From: an uncultured Clostridia bacterium
GTDB lineage: Bacteria > Bacillota > Clostridia > UMGS1883
DNA length: 64,000 nt
Assembly (NCBI GenBank): GCA_934454525.1
Contig: CAKSFM010000007.1
Location: 1-64,000, forward strand
Direction: 5' to 3'
The notes under the pieces were generated by a model. The model did no database searches. It was not told the origin of the DNA and saw only the letters and a program-made list of their open reading frames with translations. This document shows, piece by piece, positions 24,404 to 32,260 of the stretch; positions within the stretch are counted from its first letter, which is position 1; the number at the start of each line of letters is the position of its first letter. Both the position numbers and the translations under genes were made by a program.

Positions 24404-25129
24404 ATGGCAGGATTGGGAACGGCAATAAATGCAGCTGCAATAATTTTGGGGGCGCTTATCGGATTGCTTTTGCAAAAGGCTATTCCGGAAAAAATGAAAA
24501 AATCAATTGTTCAGGCGCTTTCACTTGCCACGGTTGCAATCGGAATTATCGGGGTTGTAACCGCAGCGTGCACGGTTAAGGACGGAGCGGTTGAAAGCAG
24601 ATATTCGCTTCTGATGGTGATTTCCATTGCAGCGGGAACGTTTATCGGTGCGCTCTGCGATATAGAAGCGCGGCTTGACAGACTCGGTGAAATCATGCAG
24701 AAAAAATTTTCCTCAGGCAGTTCCATGTTTGCAGAGGGATTTGTAACGGCATCGCTTGTGTTCTGCATAGGTTCCATGGCAATCCTCGGCTCTCTTCGGG
24801 ACGGAATATATCACGACCCGACAATTCTCATCACAAAGGGAATGATTGACGGCGTTATGTCGGTTATATTTGCTTCAACGCTCGGAATCGGAGTGGCATT
24901 TTCAGCGGCGGCGGTAGTGATATACCAGGGACTGATTACCGCCTGCGCATCAATTCTTGCACCGCTTCTGACGGAAGCGGTCATTGCGCAGCTGTCGCTT
25001 GTGGGCAGTATTCTGATTATCGGAATCGGACTGAATCTTTTGTACGAGCCGAAGCTTAAGCTTGCAAATATGCTGCCGTCGGTTTTTGTGCCGATTGTAT
25101 GGTACGTAATCCGATCGGTGATAAAATAA
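24404..25129 (+). CDS. DUF554-family membrane protein
   Basis: The 241-residue protein has six to seven hydrophobic segments and matches the DUF554 (YdfK/YqgA-like) family. Marks are the start GLGTAINAAAIILGALIG, the cytoplasmic loop GALCDIEARLDRLGE and the re-entrant GFVTASLVFCIGSMAILGSL. A transport role has been suggested for the family but the substrate is unknown. Start follows AAGGGATGG and its own promoter. malQ follows after 36 bases. Confidence 0.86.
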   Translation: MAGLGTAINAAAIILGALIGLLLQKAIPEKMKKSIVQALSLATVAIGIIGVVTAACTVKDGAVESRYSLLMVISIAAGTFIGALCDIEARLDRLGEIMQKKFSSGSSMFAEGFVTASLVFCIGSMAILGSLRDGIYHDPTILITKGMIDGVMSVIFASTLGIGVAFSAAAVVIYQGLITACASILAPLLTEAVIAQLSLVGSILIIGIGLNLLYEPKLKLANMLPSVFVPIVWYVIRSVIK

Positions 25130-25165
25130 TAAAAAGCCGCACAAATGCGGCGGAACGGAGTTAAA

Positions 25166-26692
25166 ATGAAAAGATGCGGCGGAGTGCTTATGCACATATC
25201 ATCGGTTCCCGGAAAGTACGGGATTGGAACACTCGGAAAGGATGCCTGCCGTTTTGCGGATTTTCTTTCGGAGTGCGGTTTCGGAGCGTGGCAGGTGCTG
25301 CCGATTTGCCCATGCGATGAATATAATTCACCATATTCGGGCAGCAGCGCATTTGCCGGAAACATATTTCTGATTGACCCGGAGCTGCTTTTTGATGACG
25401 GTTTGATTACAAAGGAAGAGCTTGAAGCCTGCGTGTGCAGCGATATTTATTCGGCGCAGTATGATTTTTTAAGGAAAAACCGCCCGGAGATTTTCAAAAA
25501 AGCATTTTCAAGAGCGGACAGCGCTTTGCTTGGCGCGGTGCAAAGCTTCATGCAAAATGAACGGGGAATATACGATTATGCATTTTTCTGCGCCCTGAAA
25601 GAGCATTTCGGGGGGAGTGCATGGTACGAATGGACGAACGGGTTGAAATTCAGGGAAAAATCGGCAATGGAAACCGCCGCGCAGGAGCTTGAAAATGAAA
25701 TTTTGTATCATGCATTTTTACAGTATGAATTCTATCGCCAGTGGGATATGCTGAAAAAACACGCAAATGAAAAAGGCATTGGGATAATCGGAGATATGCC
25801 GATATATCTTTCGCGCGACAGTGCGGAGGTTTGGGCAAACCCGAAGCTGTTTTCGCTTGACGAAGATATGGAGCTTGTGAAGTGCGCCGGAGTGCCGCCG
25901 GATTATTTCTGCGCGGAAGGGCAGAAGTGGGGCAATCCGCTCTATAACTGGGAGGAGCTTGAAAAGGACGGGTTCAGTCTGTGGATTGACAGGCTTCGCG
26001 CGGCACGGAAGCGCTTCGATGCGGTGCGCATTGACCATTTCCGCGCCTTTGCGTCATATTGGGAAATTCCTGCCGATAAAAGTGCAAAAAACGGAATTTG
26101 GGTGAAAGGTCCCGGAATGAAATTTTTTAATGAGGTGAAAAAAAAGTGCCCCGGTCTTGAAATTATCGCCGAGGATCTCGGTGAAATTGATGATGATGTC
26201 CGCGCGCTTCTGAAGCAAACCGGATTCCCGGGAATGGGCGTTATGCAGTTTGCCTTTATTTCCGATGACGACAGCACACATCTTCCGCATAATTATTTGG
26301 CGAAAACGATAGGTTATACCGGAACGCATGATAATAACACCATTTTAGGCTGGCTTTGGGAGTCGGATGAGAGCAGCCGCAGATATGCGCTCGACTACTG
26401 CGGATTTTCGGGCGACTGGGGAGAGGGCGGCCCGCACAGTGCCGTTATCCGCTCAATCATCAGAACGCTTTGGCGCTCGTCCGCAATATGTGCGATTGTT
26501 CCCGTGCAGGATTTGTGCGGCTTCGGCGGAGATACGCGCATGAACCGCCCCGGAATTGCCGGGGGTAACTGGGAATTTCGCCTGACGGAGAACGCCATGG
26601 GTGATATTGACGGAGAGTTTTACAGAGGACTTAACCGCCTTTACAAGCGCGGTGCGATGAAAATCTCCGAAAAGGGGGGGAACGATGTTTAA
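25166..26692 (+). CDS. malQ: 4-alpha-glucanotransferase (amylomaltase, GH77)
   Basis: MalQ transfers alpha-1,4-glucan segments between maltodextrins in glycogen or starch use. ATG 25166 has ACGGAG five bases upstream; ATG 25145 does not. The 508-residue protein shows the GH77 nucleophile Asp290 in VRIDHFRAF, acid/base Glu336 in IIAEDLG and third carboxylate Asp389 in GTHDNNT, and the 250s loop sequence (GVPPDYFCAEGQKWGNPLYNW). It is full length. yqeG starts within its last codons. No other glycogen genes are adjacent. Confidence 0.94.
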   Translation: MKRCGGVLMHISSVPGKYGIGTLGKDACRFADFLSECGFGAWQVLPICPCDEYNSPYSGSSAFAGNIFLIDPELLFDDGLITKEELEACVCSDIYSAQYDFLRKNRPEIFKKAFSRADSALLGAVQSFMQNERGIYDYAFFCALKEHFGGSAWYEWTNGLKFREKSAMETAAQELENEILYHAFLQYEFYRQWDMLKKHANEKGIGIIGDMPIYLSRDSAEVWANPKLFSLDEDMELVKCAGVPPDYFCAEGQKWGNPLYNWEELEKDGFSLWIDRLRAARKRFDAVRIDHFRAFASYWEIPADKSAKNGIWVKGPGMKFFNEVKKKCPGLEIIAEDLGEIDDDVRALLKQTGFPGMGVMQFAFISDDDSTHLPHNYLAKTIGYTGTHDNNTILGWLWESDESSRRYALDYCGFSGDWGEGGPHSAVIRSIIRTLWRSSAICAIVPVQDLCGFGGDTRMNRPGIAGGNWEFRLTENAMGDIDGEFYRGLNRLYKRGAMKISEKGGNDV

Positions 26693-27170
26693 AAATCTTC
26701 ATGCGGATATTTTTCTTGACAGTATTCTTGATGTTACTCCGCAGCTTTTAAAGCGGCATGGTGCGCGCGGACTGATTCTCGATATTGATAACACACTTAT
26801 CGGTCATGATGTTCCGATTCCCGATGAAACTGTGCTTGCGCATCTTCGGATGCTGGAGGAGAACGGAATAAAGCTGTGCGTTGTGTCAAACAACAATGCG
26901 GCGCGCGTTTCATCGTTCAGCGGAAAAATCGGAGTGAAATATTATACGGCGGATGCACTGAAACCGAGAAAAGCCGGGTATATCCGTGCGTCGCAGTCTA
27001 TGGGACTGCCGCTGCCGGAAATTGCCGCCGTCGGCGACCAGGTGTTCACCGATGTTTGGGGAGCAAAGCGCGCAGGCTGCTGTGCCATTCTTACAAAACC
27101 GCTTCACAAAGGCGGAGAAGGCTTTTTTATAGCGCTAAAGCGCATATTCGAAAAACCGTTCAGAAATTAA
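26685..27170 (+). CDS. YqeG-family HAD phosphatase
   Basis: The 161-residue HAD-IIIA protein has the catalytic DIDNT (33-37), the motif II SNN after CVV, and the GDQVFTDVWG acid motif. YqeG proteins act on phosphatidylglycerophosphate-like or other small phosphate esters; the substrate here is not visible. It overlaps malQ by eight bases and uses a ribosome binding site (AAAGGGGGG) inside malQ, so the two are translationally coupled. In many Firmicutes yqeG sits with yqeH and aroE, which are absent here. Confidence 0.87.
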   Translation: MFKNLHADIFLDSILDVTPQLLKRHGARGLILDIDNTLIGHDVPIPDETVLAHLRMLEENGIKLCVVSNNNAARVSSFSGKIGVKYYTADALKPRKAGYIRASQSMGLPLPEIAAVGDQVFTDVWGAKRAGCCAILTKPLHKGGEGFFIALKRIFEKPFRN

Positions 27171-27182
27171 GGAGGATTAGAA

Positions 27183-29153
27183 ATGAAAAAAATTTTAGCT
27201 GTTTTGGGAGCTGCCGCGGCGATTTTTGCGGCACAGTCGGCCGGCGCCGTGGATGTGTTTGTGAATAATGTGCCTGTGGGTTTTAACGATTCCGTCGGGT
27301 ATCCGTTTATCGAAAACGGGAGAACGCTTGTTCCGCTGCGCGCATCAATGGAAGCGCTCGGCGCGGAAGTTTCGTGGGATGGTGAGAACAATACTGCCGT
27401 TGTCAGAAAGGGTACAACAACCGTTGCCTGCGTTATCGGGGAAAACTGCATTTACCGCAACGGAACAAAAATACTGAATGATGCGGCAGCAGTTATTCGC
27501 GGAAGCCGCACATATCTGCCGATAAGAGTTGTCGCGGAGGCACTTGACGCGGACGTTTTGTGGGATGGAAATGTGCGCATCACAAGCGGCGCTGCCGGAA
27601 ATCTTATATACAGCATTGAAAACAGCGGAAGCCACGTTTCGCCGGCGGAGCTTTGGAATCTTTGGAACACAGCGCTGCTTCAAAAAACAAGTGCGGATTA
27701 TACCGCGGCGATTGAAACCATAAAACGGATCGCTCCTGATTTTCTTGCCGCAAACGACGGCAACAGCAATGCCATGCTTTATAAGCACCTCGGAGAGTGC
27801 TACAGTGCGGTTAATATGTCTGCCGAGGCTTCGGCATGCTTTGCGCGTGAGGCGCAGTTTTGGGAACAGATGGGGAAAACTCAGGAAACGATTGACGCAA
27901 ACCGCCGCAGCGGTCTTGTTTCGTCGGGTGTGCAGATGTATGCCAAAACAAGCAGTGCCGAATATGCCCCTCAGACAAAGAAAGGCAAGTTTGCCGCAGA
28001 CCGCGGAATATATCTCGGTGCGTATGCCGAGGGTGACCCTGCTGTACATAATGCATCTTCCGGAAATCCGTTTTACATGAACGCATTTCCGAGCCTTGCG
28101 GGGCGCGATATGGCAAGCTATTTGCTTTATCTTCCCGACAGCAAGCCGCTTTCAACATACAAAAGCCATATAGATGCGGCAAAGGCAAAGAACAAAATCA
28201 TGCAGATTGCAATTGAGCCGACAAGCCTTTCATCAATAACGGAAAATGATTCGCGTTATGTTAAGCTTGCGCAGGACATGGAGCAGAGCGGCGTGAAATT
28301 CCTTGTGCGCCTTGCCAGCGAGATGAACGAGGAAAGCTGCCCGTGGTATACAACGGACTATAATCTGTATATCCGGAAATTCCGCATAATGGCAAACATC
28401 TTCCATGCATATGCACCGAACAGCGCAGCTGTCGTATGGTCGCCGAATTTCTATCCGTCGAACAATATTTCGCTTTACTATCCGGGGGATGGATATGTCG
28501 ATTACGTTGGAATTTCTTCGTATGAAAATCATCAGCCGGAAACCGATCCCCTCGGGCAGAATGTTGACCGCAGCCGATGGAGCGATCAGCTCGACACAAT
28601 TTGCGGACTTTACGGATACAAAAAGCCTGTTATTGTTTCCGAGGGTGCTGCATCGTACATGGATTATAACACATGGGGGGATATAACGCCCTTTGCATCA
28701 TCGCAGCTTTACGATTTTCTTGCGTATCTCCCGATAAAATATCCGCAGGTAAAAGCATTTTATATCTATGACAATGATAGGGAACGCTATCGTTTCAGTT
28801 TGTCGAAAAATTCCGATTATCTGTCGGCATATAAGCGCGGGATCGCATCGCATAGCTACCTTTCCGATCCGGGTACGGACGCAGGCTTTGAATACTACGA
28901 GCTTGGAACAAATGCTGCCGTGCCGGCAGCGGTAACCGAGATTTCGGCATATATCAAGACCGTCAAAAATGACATAGCATATGTTGTCTATCGCGTCAAC
29001 GGAGCGGATTGTGCAACTGCTTATGCAGCGCCGTTTTCCGCAGCGGTAGATTTTGCGCCGTATGCAGGTCAGTCGGTTAATCTGACGGCGTTGGCATTTG
29101 ATTCCTCCGGTGCAATTGCCGCACAAAAAACATACAGAATTAACGTCAGATAA
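27183..29153 (+). CDS. Secreted GH26-like protein with copper-amine-oxidase-N domain
   Basis: Signal peptide 1-22. Residues 23-135 form a copper amine oxidase N-terminal-type (CuAO_N1) module: RTLVPLRASMEALGAEVSWD and TYLPIRVVAEALDADVLWD are its two repeats. Residues about 155-245 are TPR-like helices, and about 275-560 form a GH26-type barrel. Candidate catalytic residues are Glu380 in RLASEMNEE and Glu487 in IVSEGAAS; WSPNFYP and YYPGDGYVDYVGISSYE are family-typical. A C-terminal Ig-like domain (about 570-656) follows. The CuAO_N module suggests attachment to cell envelope. It differs strongly from the other GH26 gene at 22571-24229, so substrates may differ. Confidence 0.82.
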   Translation: MKKILAVLGAAAAIFAAQSAGAVDVFVNNVPVGFNDSVGYPFIENGRTLVPLRASMEALGAEVSWDGENNTAVVRKGTTTVACVIGENCIYRNGTKILNDAAAVIRGSRTYLPIRVVAEALDADVLWDGNVRITSGAAGNLIYSIENSGSHVSPAELWNLWNTALLQKTSADYTAAIETIKRIAPDFLAANDGNSNAMLYKHLGECYSAVNMSAEASACFAREAQFWEQMGKTQETIDANRRSGLVSSGVQMYAKTSSAEYAPQTKKGKFAADRGIYLGAYAEGDPAVHNASSGNPFYMNAFPSLAGRDMASYLLYLPDSKPLSTYKSHIDAAKAKNKIMQIAIEPTSLSSITENDSRYVKLAQDMEQSGVKFLVRLASEMNEESCPWYTTDYNLYIRKFRIMANIFHAYAPNSAAVVWSPNFYPSNNISLYYPGDGYVDYVGISSYENHQPETDPLGQNVDRSRWSDQLDTICGLYGYKKPVIVSEGAASYMDYNTWGDITPFASSQLYDFLAYLPIKYPQVKAFYIYDNDRERYRFSLSKNSDYLSAYKRGIASHSYLSDPGTDAGFEYYELGTNAAVPAAVTEISAYIKTVKNDIAYVVYRVNGADCATAYAAPFSAAVDFAPYAGQSVNLTALAFDSSGAIAAQKTYRINVR

Positions 29154-29157
29154 ATAT

Positions 29158-29190
29158 GAGAAAAGCAGAACCGAGGGTTCTGCTTTTCTC
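29158..29190. terminator. Bidirectional terminator
   Basis: GAGAAAAGCAGAACC and GGTTCTGCTTTTCTC form a perfect 15-bp stem with a three-base loop between the convergent GH26-like and kduD genes. Confidence 0.92.
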
Positions 29191-29224
29191 ATGATAGGAT
29201 AAACAAAAATTAGGAATTGTCTGA

Positions 29225-30013
29225 TTATTTGGGCTGCTTGCCTATGTAAGCAAGAATACCGCCGTCAACATAAAGAACATGTCCGTTTACAAAGTTTGAA
29301 GCGTCGGATGCAAGGAACACTGCCGGGCCGGCAAGATCTTCGGGAGTTCCCCAGCGCGCTGCCGGAGTTTTTGCAATGATAAACGAATCAAACGGATGAC
29401 GGCTGCCGTCCGGCTGCTTTTCGCGGAGCGGAGCAGTCTGAGGCGTTGCAATATATCCCGGTCCGATACCGTTGCACTGAATGTTGAATTCGCCGTATTC
29501 CGAAGCAATGTTTCTTGTGAGCATCTTAAGTCCGCCCTTTGCTGCGGCATATGCCGAAACAGTTTCTCTTCCGAGTTCGCTCATCATGGAGCAGATGTTT
29601 ATAATTTTGCCGTGACCTTTCTTTATCATTGAGGGAATAACTGCTTTTGAAACGATAAACGGTGCGTTGAGGTCAACATCAATAACCTGGCGGAATTCTG
29701 CCGCTGACATTTCCGTCATCGGAATACGCTTGATGATTCCTGCGTTGTTTACAAGAATATCAATAACGCCGACTTCCTTTTCAATTTTTGCAACAAGCTC
29801 GTTTACTGCATTTTCATCAGTAACATCGCATACGTATCCGTGAGCGTCAATTCCGTCTGCCTTGTATGCGGCTATTCCCTTGTCAACAAGCTCCTGCTTG
29901 ATGTCATTGAAAACTATCGTTGCACCTGCAGCCGCAAATCCCTTTGCGATTGCATATCCGATACCGTAGCTTGCGCCCGTAACGAGTGCAACTTTTCCTT
30001 TAAGACTGAACAT
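29225..30013 (-). CDS. kduD: 2-dehydro-3-deoxy-D-gluconate 5-dehydrogenase / gluconate 5-dehydrogenase (SDR)
   Basis: This classical short-chain dehydrogenase has 262 residues. It has TGASYGIG (12-19), NNAG (89-92) and the catalytic triad Ser142, Tyr155, Lys159. KduD reduces 2,5-diketo-3-deoxygluconate to KDG in pectin and glycosaminoglycan uronate catabolism. The gene follows kduI after 21 bases on the same strand, which decides this role over gluconate 5-dehydrogenase. Downstream kdgK/kdgA are not in the window. Confidence 0.88.
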   Translation of the reverse strand: MFSLKGKVALVTGASYGIGYAIAKGFAAAGATIVFNDIKQELVDKGIAAYKADGIDAHGYVCDVTDENAVNELVAKIEKEVGVIDILVNNAGIIKRIPMTEMSAAEFRQVIDVDLNAPFIVSKAVIPSMIKKGHGKIINICSMMSELGRETVSAYAAAKGGLKMLTRNIASEYGEFNIQCNGIGPGYIATPQTAPLREKQPDGSRHPFDSFIIAKTPAARWGTPEDLAGPAVFLASDASNFVNGHVLYVDGGILAYIGKQPK

Positions 30014-30034
30014 AGATGATTCCTCCTTGTTTTA

Positions 30035-31663
30035 TTATAAAAGATCCTTGTTTTCGATTCCGTCCATATCGGTAAATTCCTGGTTTTCGCCGCACATTGC
30101 CCAAATGAACGAATAAGCTCTTGTGCCCACTCCGCTGTGGATTGACCAGCTGGGGGAGATAACGGCTTCTTCATTGTGCATGATGATATGGCGCGTCTGC
30201 TGCGGCTCGCCCATCATATGGAACACGATGTCGTTCTCGCCCATATCAAGGTACATATAAACCTCCATGCGTCTGTCATGCGTGTGGCAGGGCATTGTAT
30301 TCCAGTTTGAACCCGGCTCAAGCTGAGTAAGACCCATTGCGAGCTGACAGCTCTTCATAACCTCGGGATGGATATACTGATTGATAACACGCTTGTTACA
30401 TTCCTCAGTGCTGCCGCACGGAACTTTTTTCGCCTTTGTGATGTCAATTTTAACGGTGGGATATGTTGTGTGAGCCGGGCAGGAAGAAATGTAGAACTTA
30501 GCCGGAGCGTTCACATCACAGCTCTTAAATGTGATTTCCTTGTTGCCCATACCGATATAAATGCCGTCACGCGGATTCATTTCGTATTCCTTGCCGTCAA
30601 CAGTGATGATACCCTTGCCGCCAACGTTGATGCATCCCATTTCACGGCGCTGAAGGAAATAATCCGCTGCAAGCTCCTTGCCTGCTTCAAGCTTAAGCTC
30701 TGCAAGCACGGGCATTGCACCTGCCGTGATTATTCTGTCAATATGGCTGTAAACCATTCTTACATTGTCCTTTGTGAAAAGGTTTGCAATGTGAAATTCT
30801 TCTCTGAGCCTTTCTGTTGTGTAATTTTTAACGTCTTTTGCGTTAGCTGCCTGTCTGACTTCCATCTTACTGAAATCCTCCTTAATATATTTTCCGTAAA
30901 CCTCAATCTGCGAAAGCGCAGCCCATGAAAGGGGACAAACCGCCTGTTTGAAATTCGTTAAACGAATAAATGAGGTTTTTTTCGGTTCAAATGTGATTGT
31001 CTGCCCCTCGGCAGTTTCTTCGAAGCATCCCGATTCAATGCTTCCGTCCGAAAATTCAATGTCAATTGATTTCCAGTATGTATCATGCGGAAAATCCGCC
31101 CTGAGGAAAAACACAATTTTATCAACCTCGGCCTCTCCGCCGAAATCTATGCGGTAATCAAGATCCTCTCTTGCACCGCCTGCCCATGAATGATAAGGAA
31201 ATCCGCCGTGCGATTCGTTGTGACAAACGCCGTCAATGGCATTGCGTTCATAAAAACAAGGCTCCTCGCGCGTTACAAAGTTTGCCGTGGCATGCGGAAA
31301 ACCTTTTGCTCTTCCGTGACAGTCGTACGGGTTCAGGGCAATATTGCGATATGCGTAAATCTCGCTTTCTTCAAGCTCACGCGCCGAGATCGTGTGTGAA
31401 TTTCCCGAAAATGCGTCCGCACCGAAGCACGCTGTGCGCACTTTTCCGAACGGAACGGAAAATTCAAAACTCCTGTGCGGCATAAGAACAATGCTGCCGT
31501 TAACAGAGCCGTCAAGCTTTATAAAAACGAAATTATCGGCAGTGCTTTCAATCCGGATAACGTCACCCTCGGAATATTCCGCATCGTAATGCGCGCATAT
31601 ATCGGTGCCGCTCTCACTCATTAAAAGATTTCCGCCCTTGCCGGTTATTTTGATGGTAAGCAA
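30035..31663 (-). CDS. kduI: 5-keto-4-deoxyuronate isomerase (KduI) with N-terminal discoidin-like extension
   Basis: Residues 267-542 are a complete KduI (276 residues; family about 278) starting MEVRQAANAKD. The metal site CHTHDRRMEVYMY supplies two His and a Glu, with a further His in SPSWSIHSG. KduI converts 5-keto-4-deoxyuronate to 2,5-diketo-3-deoxygluconate. Residues 1-266 are an unusual beta-rich extension with a C-terminal half like a discoidin/F5-8C domain (YRIDFGGEAEVDKIVFFLRAD... SWAALSQIEVYGKYI). The start TTG 31663 has GGGAGGT nine bases upstream. An intact AAGGAGG box lies inside the gene 11 bases before Met267 (ATG at 30865), so stand-alone KduI may also be made. Confidence 0.87.
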   Translation of the reverse strand: MLTIKITGKGGNLLMSESGTDICAHYDAEYSEGDVIRIESTADNFVFIKLDGSVNGSIVLMPHRSFEFSVPFGKVRTACFGADAFSGNSHTISARELEESEIYAYRNIALNPYDCHGRAKGFPHATANFVTREEPCFYERNAIDGVCHNESHGGFPYHSWAGGAREDLDYRIDFGGEAEVDKIVFFLRADFPHDTYWKSIDIEFSDGSIESGCFEETAEGQTITFEPKKTSFIRLTNFKQAVCPLSWAALSQIEVYGKYIKEDFSKMEVRQAANAKDVKNYTTERLREEFHIANLFTKDNVRMVYSHIDRIITAGAMPVLAELKLEAGKELAADYFLQRREMGCINVGGKGIITVDGKEYEMNPRDGIYIGMGNKEITFKSCDVNAPAKFYISSCPAHTTYPTVKIDITKAKKVPCGSTEECNKRVINQYIHPEVMKSCQLAMGLTQLEPGSNWNTMPCHTHDRRMEVYMYLDMGENDIVFHMMGEPQQTRHIIMHNEEAVISPSWSIHSGVGTRAYSFIWAMCGENQEFTDMDGIENKDLL

Positions 31664-31696
31664 AAAATATACCTCCCTCGCTTATTTATCATGTAT

Positions 31697-31753
31697 ATTA
31701 TAACATAGACATAATGCAAGTTTATTGCAAATTTCAATCATTTTATTGCAAAT
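31697..31753 (-). promoter_or_regulatory. kduI promoter with two direct repeats (AraC-type half sites)
   Basis: The -10 box TATAAT (31697-31702, minus strand) has no good -35. TTTATTGCAAAT occurs twice, at 31721-31732 and 31742-31753, exactly 21 bp apart (two helical turns), with the proximal copy at the -35 position. This geometry fits an activator binding direct repeats. Confidence 0.6.
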
Positions 31754-31754
31754 A

Positions 31755-32243
31755 TCACCTATCAGAAGAAATAACACTCCATGCGGCAATAAGCTTTTCA
31801 AGCGTCATTGCCGCATTTGCAGATGAAGTGGACGGCAGGCAAGCAGCCTGCCGCCCGGTTTGTGAGATGGTATATTTATTGTAAAAGCGTTCGGCAGTTT
31901 TGCCGTTGACAAATATTTTTTTAATATTTGCCGCCGTCAAAATGGGGGTGAGGTCGTTAACAACAGCATTTTTAATTGAGCTGTCGGCGCTGCCGCGGAT
32001 TTCGCATGCGGCAAGCACATCCCAAAGTGCAATACCATGCTCAAGCAAAAGTGCGCGTTTTTCGGAAATCGTTTGCGGCACTTCGCTTTTGAGAACAGCC
32101 GCCATCACGCGCCAAAAGCGGTTTTGCGGATGACCGTAGAAAAACATCTGCTCGCGTGATTTGACGGACGGGAAGCTGCCGAGAATAAGAATCCTTGAAT
32201 TCTTGTCATAAAGCGGCGGAAACGGGTGCTTTATAAACTCCAT
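31755..32243 (-). CDS. DNA-deoxyinosine (hypoxanthine) glycosylase, UDG superfamily
   Basis: The 162-residue protein matches the UDG-superfamily deoxyinosine glycosylases. ILILGSFPSVKSREQMFFYGHPQNRFW (about 18-44) carries the motif-1 region with the Asn that positions the base; FVNGK (about 121-125) lies in the beta-strand core and LPSTSSANA (about 145-153) is the motif-2 loop. It removes hypoxanthine (deaminated adenine) from DNA. It lies 18 bases downstream of the hydrogenase gene on the same strand and may be its last co-transcribed gene, though functionally unrelated. Confidence 0.88.
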   Translation of the reverse strand: MEFIKHPFPPLYDKNSRILILGSFPSVKSREQMFFYGHPQNRFWRVMAAVLKSEVPQTISEKRALLLEHGIALWDVLAACEIRGSADSSIKNAVVNDLTPILTAANIKKIFVNGKTAERFYNKYTISQTGRQAACLPSTSSANAAMTLEKLIAAWSVISSDR

Positions 32244-32260
32244 GCTGTCACTCTCTTTCG

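Noticed and set aside
25129..25166. Hairpin GCCGCACAAATGCGGC as a terminator between DUF554 and malQ
   Set aside because: There is no T-run after it on the plus strand; the A-run precedes it. No minus-strand gene needs it.
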